This document shows positions 6,160-12,921 of a DNA stretch of 13,429 nucleotides, in pieces. The notes beneath the pieces were generated by a model. The model had not been told where the DNA came from, searched no databases, and saw only the letters and a program-made list of their open reading frames with translations. Numbering within the stretch: the stretch's first letter is position 1; each line of letters begins with the position of its first letter. The stretch lies in NCBI GenBank assembly GCA_030431165.1, contig JAUIJQ010000029.1, forward strand, positions 1 through 13,429. The letters are read 5' to 3'. The DNA is from Rhodothermia bacterium. Lineage in GTDB: Bacteria > Bacteroidota > Rhodothermia > Rhodothermales > JABDKH01. A program made the translations under genes and the position numbers.

Positions 6160-9045
6160 GTGCAAAAAGCAATGAAAGCGCTTACAACATTGGTCTCGCG
6201 GCTCACTATGCTCGTCGTAGTGCTCGCTGCGGTCGTTGTTTCAGATGCCGGTGCGCAAACCGCGACACTCAACGGCACGGTAACCGATGCTGTTGACGGC
6301 GTGCCGCTTATCGGCGCGAGCGTCATCCTCGTCGAGCTCGGCTCAACGTCAATGGCCGGCGGTGGCGCCGCAGACCTCGACGGTCGCTATTCGATCACCG
6401 GTCTTCCTGCCGGTACCTATACGGTGCGCGTGACGTTTGTCGGCTACAGCGCTGACGAGCGGGAGATAACGCTGTCGCCGGGCCAGACCATGACGCTGAA
6501 CGTCCAGCTTGCCCAGGGTGGCTTTGACCTTAACACGGTCATCGTCACGGCATCGAGGCGACAGGAAAAGGCGCTGGACGCGCCCGCATCCATCTCAGTA
6601 CTCGACGCCGAAGAAATTGAATCGGATGTTTCGCTATCGTCGGCTTCTGTCCTGCGAAATACAACCGGCGTTGACGTTGCGAAGACGGGCATCGATCGCC
6701 ACGAGATTGTGCTGCGCGGATTCAACAATGCGTTCTCGGGTGCGACGTACGTACTGACCGACTACCGACAGGCATCCGCCCCGTCACTGGGCGTGAATAT
6801 CTATTCGATCATGCCGAACATGGGCATCGACCTGGACCGCATCGAGGTCGTCCGTGGCCCCGGTTCAGCGCTGTACGGTGCGGGCGTTGACGCCGGTGTG
6901 GTGCACTTCCTGACGAAGGATCCATTTACGCATCCGGGTACGACGATTTCAATCACGGGCGGCGAGCGCTCGATGTTCGGGATCGACGGTCGGTTTGCTA
7001 CCGTCGTCAATGACAACATCGGCCTGAAGTTTACCGGCTCTTATGGCCAGGCTGACGACTGGGGGTATGACCCGGCTGATCCCCTGGATCTTGCGCAGCT
7101 CCAGAACGACCACATCTACACTGATGAGGCCGATGTCCCTGACAACCAGGAGGTCGAGTCAATTGGTACCGATTCACTGCGCCTTCAGCGAAACCCCGAC
7201 TACAAGAAGCTGAACGTAAACGGCACCGTTGAATACCGCGTCCCGCAGGGCGGTAGCCTGGTGTTCACCGGTGGCCTGTCGCGTTATGATGCCACGGTGT
7301 TGTCGGGCATCGGCACGTTGCAAGCTGACGGATTTGGCTATCAGTACGCACAGCTGCGCTACCAGCAGGGCGGGTTCTTCGCGCAGGCGTACATGAACCA
7401 GAACAACGCCGGTGACTCGTACGTGTACGGTAGCGGTGACGTGGTGTACGACAAGTCGCGCACGATTAACGCCCAGGTCCAGTACGACATGCTGCTATCC
7501 AGCGGGCGCCATCAGATCATCTTCGGTGGCGACGCAGAGATCGTCACTCCCGACACGGACGGCACGATCCACGGACGGTTCGAGGGCGACAACCAGATCA
7601 ACGAATACGGTGTCTACTCGCAGGGCACGTTTGCGCTGACGCCGATGTTTGACGCCACACTCGCGCTGCGTGGCGACTACAACAGTGTTGTCGAGCAGTT
7701 TCAGCTTTCACCGCGTGCGGCGCTTGTTTACAAGCCGTCCACGGGCCACTCGATTCGGGCCTCGTACAACCGCGCATTCTCGTCGCCGGGTAACAACTCG
7801 CTGTTTCTCGATATCGTAGCGGCGCAGGTTGGCCCCGTCACGATTCGGGGCCTCGGGTCAAATGCCGGATGGACGTGGCGCCGCAACTCGGCGTTCGAGG
7901 CGATCGCGGGAACGGACCTGGTCGCCACGAGCCTGAATCCTGCAACGCTCGGAATCCAGACGCCGGCCGGTCTTCCGCTCGACGCCGTGTACGCGCAGGT
8001 CCACGCGGGGCTTGCCGCGATTCCGACGGCCCAGCTTGTTGCGATTCTGGCGCAGAACGGGATTAACGTCGACGAGTCAACGGCTGCCGGACTCGTCGCG
8101 CTCCTGTCTCCCACTGCCACAACGGTCGGAGGCTTCTCGCGCGGACAGCTTGCGCAGTTGAACACGACGACGCAACAGTTCGACCCGATCGAGGCAAGCA
8201 CAGTCAGTGATATCGCCCCGCTTGAGCAGACGACCACAAACATATTTGAGGTCGGATACAAGGGTGTTATCCAGAACAAGGTGCTCGTCGCGGTGGACGC
8301 GTACTATGCCAACAAGCAGAATTTTGTTGGTCCGCTCCTGTCTGAGTCGCCTTGGGTCCTGGTTCCTGATCTGCAGACCGATCTGGCCGCCGCGATTGCG
8401 ACGGGTATCGCAGGCAACACGATCCTGGCCGGGCAACTTCAGCTTCTCGGTTTGACGCCGGAGGCCGTCGCTGGATTGCTCGTCAGCTTGTCTGGCGGCA
8501 GCTTGCCCGATGCGCAAACACCTGTTGGTATTGTCGAAGCACTCGAAAACGCGGTGACTCCGGGCAACGCTCCGGAAGCATTCCTGTCCTACCGAAACTT
8601 CGGTAGCATCAACTATCAGGGGGTTGATCTCGCCGTTCAGGTACTGGCTACCGACGAGATCACGCTCTTTGGTAACATGTCGGTCGTGTCTGACGACTTC
8701 TTCGATGCTGAGGAACTGGGAGAGGATGACGAATCGCTGGGTCTTGCGCTAAATGCCCCGACCTTCAAGGCCAAGTTTGGCGCGCGGTATGCCAAGGCGG
8801 GCAGCTTCTCAGCCGGGTTCTCAGCCCGTTACAATGAGGAGTTCCCGGTACAGTCTGGTCCGTACATCGGGACGGTCCCCAGCTACTTCCTGCTCGACCT
8901 GAGCGCCGGCTACGACTTTGCGGATATCGGCCTGCGGCTTGATGTCACCGTCCAGAATGTGCTTGACGAGGTTCATCGTGAGTTTGTCGGCGCGCCGCAG
9001 CTTGGCCGCGTCGGCATGGCGAGGCTGACGTACTCGATCAACTAG
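6160..9045 (+). CDS. TonB-dependent outer-membrane receptor with carboxypeptidase-regulatory-like domain
   Basis: This is a 961-residue outer-membrane transporter, energised from the inner membrane by TonB-ExbBD. In order: a signal peptide (residues 1-32, cleavage after A-G-A), a CarboxypepD_reg-like beta domain (about 34-120, with G-T-V-T-D-A near its start and G-R-Y-S-I-T-G-L-P-A-G-T-Y in the middle), a TonB-box-like stretch (125-134, T-V-I-V-T-A-S-R-R), a plug (about 137-255, with R-I-E-V-V-R-G-P-G-S-A-L-Y-G), and a beta barrel to the C-terminus. The barrel holds two Ala/Leu-rich segments, about 584-676 and 728-808, that do not look like amphipathic strands and are probably large external loops or caps. 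The last residues are L-T-Y-S-I-N, without the C-terminal aromatic often seen in outer-membrane barrels. No SusD-like lipoprotein gene lies next to it, so it is not a standard glycan-uptake pair. The substrate is unknown. A strong terminator follows. Confidence 0.95.
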   Translation: MQKAMKALTTLVSRLTMLVVVLAAVVVSDAGAQTATLNGTVTDAVDGVPLIGASVILVELGSTSMAGGGAADLDGRYSITGLPAGTYTVRVTFVGYSADEREITLSPGQTMTLNVQLAQGGFDLNTVIVTASRRQEKALDAPASISVLDAEEIESDVSLSSASVLRNTTGVDVAKTGIDRHEIVLRGFNNAFSGATYVLTDYRQASAPSLGVNIYSIMPNMGIDLDRIEVVRGPGSALYGAGVDAGVVHFLTKDPFTHPGTTISITGGERSMFGIDGRFATVVNDNIGLKFTGSYGQADDWGYDPADPLDLAQLQNDHIYTDEADVPDNQEVESIGTDSLRLQRNPDYKKLNVNGTVEYRVPQGGSLVFTGGLSRYDATVLSGIGTLQADGFGYQYAQLRYQQGGFFAQAYMNQNNAGDSYVYGSGDVVYDKSRTINAQVQYDMLLSSGRHQIIFGGDAEIVTPDTDGTIHGRFEGDNQINEYGVYSQGTFALTPMFDATLALRGDYNSVVEQFQLSPRAALVYKPSTGHSIRASYNRAFSSPGNNSLFLDIVAAQVGPVTIRGLGSNAGWTWRRNSAFEAIAGTDLVATSLNPATLGIQTPAGLPLDAVYAQVHAGLAAIPTAQLVAILAQNGINVDESTAAGLVALLSPTATTVGGFSRGQLAQLNTTTQQFDPIEASTVSDIAPLEQTTTNIFEVGYKGVIQNKVLVAVDAYYANKQNFVGPLLSESPWVLVPDLQTDLAAAIATGIAGNTILAGQLQLLGLTPEAVAGLLVSLSGGSLPDAQTPVGIVEALENAVTPGNAPEAFLSYRNFGSINYQGVDLAVQVLATDEITLFGNMSVVSDDFFDAEELGEDDESLGLALNAPTFKAKFGARYAKAGSFSAGFSARYNEEFPVQSGPYIGTVPSYFLLDLSAGYDFADIGLRLDVTVQNVLDEVHREFVGAPQLGRVGMARLTYSIN

Positions 9046-9053
9046 CCGATCGA

Positions 9054-9067
9054 AGCATTTCGATGCT
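9054..9067 (+). other. small hairpin with TTCG loop after the receptor gene
   Basis: AGCAT-TTCG-ATGCT forms a 5-bp stem with a UUCG loop in RNA, starting 9 nt after the stop codon and ending 4 nt before the main terminator stem. It may protect the 3' end of the mRNA or simply be chance; the closing pair is U-A rather than the C-G of the very stable tetraloop. Confidence 0.35.
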
Positions 9068-9071
9068 ATGG

Positions 9072-9109
9072 CAGGGGAGCGTCGGTATTCGGCGCTCCCC
9101 TGTTTTTTT
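9072..9109 (+). terminator. strong intrinsic terminator between the receptor gene and nuoA
   Basis: A perfect 10-bp stem (CAGGGGAGCG at 9072-9081 with CGCTCCCCTG at 9093-9102) can extend inwards by further pairs (G-C and G-T) to a tiny loop. It is followed at once by seven T (9103-9109). It separates the receptor transcript from the nuo operon and means nuo needs its own promoter, which is found downstream. Confidence 0.93.
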
Positions 9110-9152
9110 GCGGATCGGGTGACGATATCCTTGTTGCCGCGGAGGTGCCCGC

Positions 9153-9184
9153 GTTGATTACCTATCCGGCAATAGGTACCTTTC
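9153..9184 (+). promoter_or_regulatory. probable nuo operon promoter, Bacteroidota type
   Basis: GTTG (9153-9156) and TACCTTTC (9177-9184) are separated by 20 nt. This matches the Bacteroidota primary-sigma pattern TTTG-N19/20-TAnnTTTG except for one base in each element. It lies after the terminator at 9072-9109 and ahead of nuoA. Transcription would start near 9190, leaving a leader of roughly 35-40 nt to the ATG at 9228. Confidence 0.55.
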
Positions 9185-9227
9185 TTGCCCTCGAATGCGC
9201 GCTCAGCGAAGGGCTCAACGACGAACA

Positions 9228-9641
9228 ATGATCTCCGATTTTTATCCGCTTCTACTCCAGATTGTGATGGCCGGCGGCCTGGCGCTGACGCTGCTGCTTG
9301 CCGCGCGCTTCCTGGGTCCCAGGCGGCCAAACAAGATCAAATACGAGACGTACGAAAGTGGGATGGACCCGATCGGGACGGCCCACGAACGGCACTCGGT
9401 CCATTTTTACCTCGTGGCGATGATCTTCATCGTCTTCGACGTTGAAGTGGTATTCCTGTACCCCTGGGCCGTCAGCTTCAAAGAGTTTCTGGCTGAGGGC
9501 GCCGGCCTCGGCGTTCTCGTCGTCGTTGGCCTGTTTATCGTGATCCTGGCACTTGGCCTTGTTTACGACATCAAGAAGGGCGGACTCAGCTTCGACGAGA
9601 CGAAGCGTCCGATTCTGGGTGCCGGGAAACAGGGTGAGTAG
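9228..9641 (+). CDS. nuoA: NADH-quinone oxidoreductase subunit A
   Basis: NuoA (137 residues from this start) is a small membrane subunit of complex I at the junction between the hydrophilic arm and the membrane arm, near the quinone entrance. Three membrane segments are visible, at about residues 8-28, 60-82 and 92-113. The conserved loop after the first has Y-E-S-G-M-D-P (42-48), with Ser where many homologues have Cys. The second helix has the acidic block F-D-V-E-V-V-F-L-Y-P-W-A (70-81), and V-Y-D-I-K-K-G follows the third. I prefer ATG 9228 over the in-frame ATG 9195: the earlier one would prepend an 11-residue Arg-rich stretch, lacks a ribosome site and lies almost on the predicted transcription start. 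GAAGGG at 9208-9213 is a distant but possible ribosome site. First gene of the nuo operon; nuoB begins 21 nt later. Confidence 0.95.
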   Translation: MISDFYPLLLQIVMAGGLALTLLLAARFLGPRRPNKIKYETYESGMDPIGTAHERHSVHFYLVAMIFIVFDVEVVFLYPWAVSFKEFLAEGAGLGVLVVVGLFIVILALGLVYDIKKGGLSFDETKRPILGAGKQGE

Positions 9642-9662
9642 CAACAGAACAAGTAATACTAC

Positions 9663-10238
9663 ATGCCGCTCGAACAGTCGCTAGGAGAAGGGTTCCTTAC
9701 AACACGCGTTGACGCCGTCGTCAACTGGGCGCGTTCGAACTCGCTCATGCCGATGCCGATGGGGCTCGCGTGCTGCGCAATCGAAATGATGGCGTTTGCC
9801 GCCCCCAAGTATGACGTTGCTCGCTTTGGGAGCGAAGCGATGCGCTTTTCTCCGCGGCAGGCCGACCTCATGATCGTCGCCGGATGGTGCTCGTACAAAA
9901 TGGCCCACGCAGTCCGTCGCATCTGGGACCAGATGGCCGATCCAAAGTGGTGCATTGCCATGGGGGCCTGCGCTTCTACCGGCGGTATGCACCGATGCTA
10001 CGGCGTCATCCAGGGAATCGACAACTTCCTTCCCGTTGATGTCTACATCCCGGGCTGCCCGCCGCGACCGGAGGCCGTGATCCACGCTCTGATGGATATT
10101 CAGGAGAAGATCCGGAACGACTACTCGGTTGCGCAGGACTACCAGAGCGGACAGCTTCCGGAAGGTCGGCTGCCTCAGGGATCACACGTTGTCACGCCTG
10201 CTGGTGACGCTCCGTCGAAGCTTGTAGTTCACCCATGA
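9663..10238 (+). CDS. nuoB: NADH-quinone oxidoreductase subunit B (cluster N2 subunit)
   Basis: NuoB (191 residues) carries the terminal [4Fe-4S] cluster N2, which passes electrons to quinone at the NuoB/NuoD interface. The four ligands are present: the tandem Cys37-Cys38 in G-L-A-C-C-A-I-E-M-M, Cys103 in M-G-A-C-A-S-T-G-G, and Cys132 in Y-I-P-G-C-P-P-R-P-E. The segment after A-G at 73-74 reads W-C-S-Y-K-M-A-H, where common homologues have T-x-T-x-K-M-A, and there are three additional cysteines (76, 97, 112). A polar Pro/Gly-rich tail of about 35 residues follows the core. The last four bases (ATGA) overlap the nuoC start, so translation of the two is probably coupled. No Shine-Dalgarno site is visible before ATG 9663. 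Confidence 0.98.
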   Translation: MPLEQSLGEGFLTTRVDAVVNWARSNSLMPMPMGLACCAIEMMAFAAPKYDVARFGSEAMRFSPRQADLMIVAGWCSYKMAHAVRRIWDQMADPKWCIAMGACASTGGMHRCYGVIQGIDNFLPVDVYIPGCPPRPEAVIHALMDIQEKIRNDYSVAQDYQSGQLPEGRLPQGSHVVTPAGDAPSKLVVHP

Positions 10239-10891
10239 GCTCTCTCCCGTTCGATTTTACGCCCGTCGATACGCCCGGGCCGCAGACGCCCGACAATCCG
10301 CACGCAAAAGCGACCACCAATTGCCCGGATGCCGTTAGTGCACTTCAGGAGCAGTTCGGAGACGCGGTGCGCGAGGTGGTGGAATACGCAAATGAGCACA
10401 CGGTGCTCGTCGAACGTGACCGCATCGTCGAAATTGCGGAGTACCTGAAAGCGAATCACGGATTTACGTACCTCGTGGACCTCGGCGGTATTGATCGGTT
10501 TACCGAAGAGGAGCGCTTCGAGGTGTTTTACAACCTCGTCTCTATTACAACCCGGAAGCGACTTCGACTGAAGGTGCGTACGGAGGAAGAAGATCCGGTG
10601 GTTCCGACGTTGTCGCGCACGTACCGATCGGCAAACTGGTACGAGCGGGAGGCCTGGGACATGATGGGTATCCGGTTCGAAGGGCATGAGGACCTGCGTA
10701 GGATGTTCATGCCTGAGGACTTTGAGTATCATCCGCAGCGAAAGGAATTCCCACTGCTCGGTATTCCGGGTAGTCTGCCGCTTCCCGCGCAGCGGCCGGG
10801 GGGTGAGCTGACGATGGATCCCTTCGCCGCCGCACACGGATCAAAGCCGATCAAGAGCTACGAAGAAACGTCCGACACGGACGACGCCTGA
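10235..10891 (+). CDS. nuoC: NADH-quinone oxidoreductase subunit C (30 kDa subunit)
   Basis: NuoC (218 residues) is a structural subunit of the connecting module of complex I that packs against NuoD; it binds no cofactor. The 30-kDa subunit domain covers about residues 45-175. It ends in the family block around W-Y-E-R-E-A-W-D-M-M-G-I-R-F (residues 132-145), then G-H-E-D-L-R-R-M-F-M-P-E-D and H-P-Q-R-K-E-F-P-L. A Pro-rich N-terminal extension of about 35 residues and an acidic C-terminal tail flank the domain. It is separate from nuoD (4-nt gap), not fused as in Escherichia coli. The ATG overlaps the nuoB stop. Confidence 0.97.
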   Translation: MSSLPFDFTPVDTPGPQTPDNPHAKATTNCPDAVSALQEQFGDAVREVVEYANEHTVLVERDRIVEIAEYLKANHGFTYLVDLGGIDRFTEEERFEVFYNLVSITTRKRLRLKVRTEEEDPVVPTLSRTYRSANWYEREAWDMMGIRFEGHEDLRRMFMPEDFEYHPQRKEFPLLGIPGSLPLPAQRPGGELTMDPFAAAHGSKPIKSYEETSDTDDA

Positions 10892-10895
10892 CACT

Positions 10896-12209
10896 ATGGC
10901 CACGAATCTCGCTCAGTACGCCAACGAGGACTACTTCCGGTTCTGGCCCCGGCACAACGCAGCGCTGTACCGGCGTCTGGAGAGCAAGCACTCCTGGCTC
11001 GAGAGAGCCGGCGGTGACGGTGCGCCGTCTGACGATCCGCTTGAGAACGAGATGGTGCTCAACATCGGGCCCCAGCACCCCGCGACACATGGTGTGCTTC
11101 GATGTGCTGTCAAGCTCGACGGCGAGATCATCGAGAAGTGTGTTCTCGACATCGGATACCTTCACCGCGGCATTGAGAAACTCGCTGAGTCGAAGAGCTA
11201 CCAGGAGTTCATGCCGTACACCGATCGCATGGATTACCTCGCGCCGTACTCGACGAACGTCGCGTGGTGTCTGACGGTTGAGAAGCTCGCCGGAATCGAG
11301 GTCCCCGAAAGGGCGCAATGGGTGCGTACAATGATGTGCGAGCTCGCCCGGATATCCGCCCACCTGCTGTGGATGGGTGTCGGCTTGATGGATGCCGGCG
11401 CTGTGTCTGTGTTCCTGTGGGCGTTCCAGTACCGGGAAGACCTCTACAAGATTTTTGACCACGTTGCGGGTGCCCGCTTTACGGTTTCGCACAGTCGTAT
11501 CGGGGGAATTGCATCTGATCTTTCACCCGAAGCGCTCGCGTTGATTGCCGATTTTGTTGACCGCTTCCCGGAAGTCATCGCCGGATGGGAAAAGCTGCTC
11601 AACCGCAATCGCATCTGGATTGATCGCAACGCGGGGATCGGCGTGCTCACGCAGGAAGAAGTGATCGGCATGGGCATGACCGGGCCGAACCTGCGCGGTT
11701 CTGGTGTCGAGTATGATATCCGGCGGTTCGAGCCGTACCTGAAGTACGACGAGGTTGACTTCGCGATTCCGATTCGTACCGAAGGGGACTGTCTCGCCCG
11801 CTACTTCGTGCGGTTGCACGAGATGAAGGAGAGCGTCAAGATTATCCGGCAGTGCCTGGAGAAGCTTCCGGCGGGTCCGATTCGCTCCGACAATGCGAAG
11901 CATTCGTACGGCTCAAAGGACGAAGTGTACTACTCCATGGAGGGCATGATTCACGACTTCATGTACACGGCCGAGGGCGTAACGCCGCCGCGGGGTGCTG
12001 AGGTTTATCACGCCGTCGAAGCGCCCAAGGGTGAGTTGGGCTTCTTCCTGCGATCTGACGGTACCGGGAATCCGTGGCGCTGCCATATGAACTCTCCGAG
12101 TTACTCCAACCTCCAGGGGCTCGAAGCCATGCTGGAAGGAGCGGCCATGGGCGACATGGTCGTACTCATCGGGACCATCGACCCGGTGATGGGCGAAGCC
12201 GACAAATAG
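10896..12209 (+). CDS. nuoD: NADH-quinone oxidoreductase subunit D (49 kDa subunit)
   Basis: NuoD (437 residues) forms, with NuoB, the quinone-reduction pocket of complex I. It descends from the [NiFe]-hydrogenase large subunit but lacks metal ligands. The quinone-contact residues known from Thermus Nqo4 are in place: His65 in G-P-Q-H-P-A-T-H-G-V (58-67) and Tyr114 in D-R-M-D-Y (110-114). The 49-kDa signature L-H-R-G-I-E-K-L is at 89-96. The C-terminus reads I-D-P-V-M-G-E-A-D-K, a slight variant of the usual G-E-V-D-R ending, so the protein is complete. There is an N-terminal extension of about 50 residues before the conserved core (Trp/Arg-rich, then E-R-A-G-G-D). No ribosome site is obvious; the 4-nt gap suggests coupling to nuoC. 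Confidence 0.98.
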   Translation: MATNLAQYANEDYFRFWPRHNAALYRRLESKHSWLERAGGDGAPSDDPLENEMVLNIGPQHPATHGVLRCAVKLDGEIIEKCVLDIGYLHRGIEKLAESKSYQEFMPYTDRMDYLAPYSTNVAWCLTVEKLAGIEVPERAQWVRTMMCELARISAHLLWMGVGLMDAGAVSVFLWAFQYREDLYKIFDHVAGARFTVSHSRIGGIASDLSPEALALIADFVDRFPEVIAGWEKLLNRNRIWIDRNAGIGVLTQEEVIGMGMTGPNLRGSGVEYDIRRFEPYLKYDEVDFAIPIRTEGDCLARYFVRLHEMKESVKIIRQCLEKLPAGPIRSDNAKHSYGSKDEVYYSMEGMIHDFMYTAEGVTPPRGAEVYHAVEAPKGELGFFLRSDGTGNPWRCHMNSPSYSNLQGLEAMLEGAAMGDMVVLIGTIDPVMGEADK

Positions 12210-12239
12210 AAGAAGAACGCATCAGCAAGCCAAGCCTGC

Positions 12240-12914
12240 ATGGCCAGTCTCCACGAACCTGAAGTTGCCGCGCTCCCTGATCGCTCAGCCGAGCCCCAGA
12301 TCCCTGCCGCGCAACTCACCTTCTCTGACGAAGAGAAGAAACAACTCGCGACCTACCGCTCCCGCTATCCGACGGCTGAAGGAGCCGTAATGCGCGCGCT
12401 GTGGCTCGCCCAGGAGAAGTTCGGATTCCTGCCGCCCGAGGTGATCCGGCTTGTCGCAGACGAACTAGGCATCCCGTACGCGACGGCATACGGCGTGGCC
12501 ACGTTCTACACGCAGTACTACAAGGCGAAGGTTGGCAAGTTTGTACTCGACGTGTGCACCTGCTTCTCGTGCCAGCTCTGCGGAGGCGTCGACATGCTTC
12601 GCCACCTCGAGAAAAAGCTTGGCGTCAAAGCCGGCGAAACAACGCATGATGGCATGTTCACCATCCAGGGTGTTGAATGCCTCGGCGCCTGCGGCAGCGC
12701 GCCCATGATGCAGGTGACCAACGGACCGTACGTGCACAATCTGACTGAAGAAAAGCTCGATCAGCTCATCGAGGCCATGAAGCAGGGTGCCATGCCCGGG
12801 TTCACATCGGTCACATTGCCCCAGGACGAAGACGACCTTGGCGGCAATCGCAGAACCGACGTGAATGTGACAGAAACGTATCAGACGCCCCCCGTGGCAA
12901 AGGTCATCGACTGA
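12240..12914 (+). CDS. nuoE: NADH-quinone oxidoreductase subunit E (24 kDa subunit)
   Basis: NuoE (224 residues) is a soluble subunit of the NADH dehydrogenase module and binds the off-path [2Fe-2S] cluster N1a. The thioredoxin-like domain follows a helical N-terminal part (R-Y-P-T-A-E-G-A-V-M-R-A-L). Ligands are Cys106 and Cys111 (C-x4-C) plus Cys147 and Cys151 (C-x3-C in V-E-C-L-G-A-C-G). Two further cysteines, 108 and 114, lie in the first ligand loop (C-T-C-F-S-C-Q-L-C). The chain is longer than the usual 160-180 residues because of an N-terminal extension of about 30 residues and a polar acidic tail of about 40. The 30-nt gap after nuoD holds no convincing ribosome site. nuoF follows after 7 nt. 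Confidence 0.97.
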   Translation: MASLHEPEVAALPDRSAEPQIPAAQLTFSDEEKKQLATYRSRYPTAEGAVMRALWLAQEKFGFLPPEVIRLVADELGIPYATAYGVATFYTQYYKAKVGKFVLDVCTCFSCQLCGGVDMLRHLEKKLGVKAGETTHDGMFTIQGVECLGACGSAPMMQVTNGPYVHNLTEEKLDQLIEAMKQGAMPGFTSVTLPQDEDDLGGNRRTDVNVTETYQTPPVAKVID

Positions 12915-12916
12915 GG
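12913..12916 (+). promoter_or_regulatory. ribosome binding site of nuoF
   Basis: GAGG overlaps the nuoE stop codon and stands 5 nt before ATG 12922. It fixes the nuoF start and suggests coupled translation with nuoE. Confidence 0.6.
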
Positions 12917-12921
12917 TAACC

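Noticed and set aside
7728..8517. Minus-strand open frames opposite the receptor barrel
   Set aside because: The + strand encodes a continuous receptor here; the antisense products are low-complexity and lack motifs.
6160..9045. Receptor as a SusC of a SusC/SusD glycan-uptake pair
   Set aside because: No SusD-like lipoprotein gene is adjacent: purB lies before and a terminator plus nuoA after.
9195..9227. Earlier nuoA start at ATG 9195
   Set aside because: It adds an Arg-rich stretch not seen in NuoA, has no ribosome site and almost coincides with the predicted transcription start.
10229..11492. Two minus-strand open frames of about 200 codons opposite nuoC and nuoD
   Set aside because: They lie wholly under certain complex I genes, have unlikely composition and show no start context or family resemblance.
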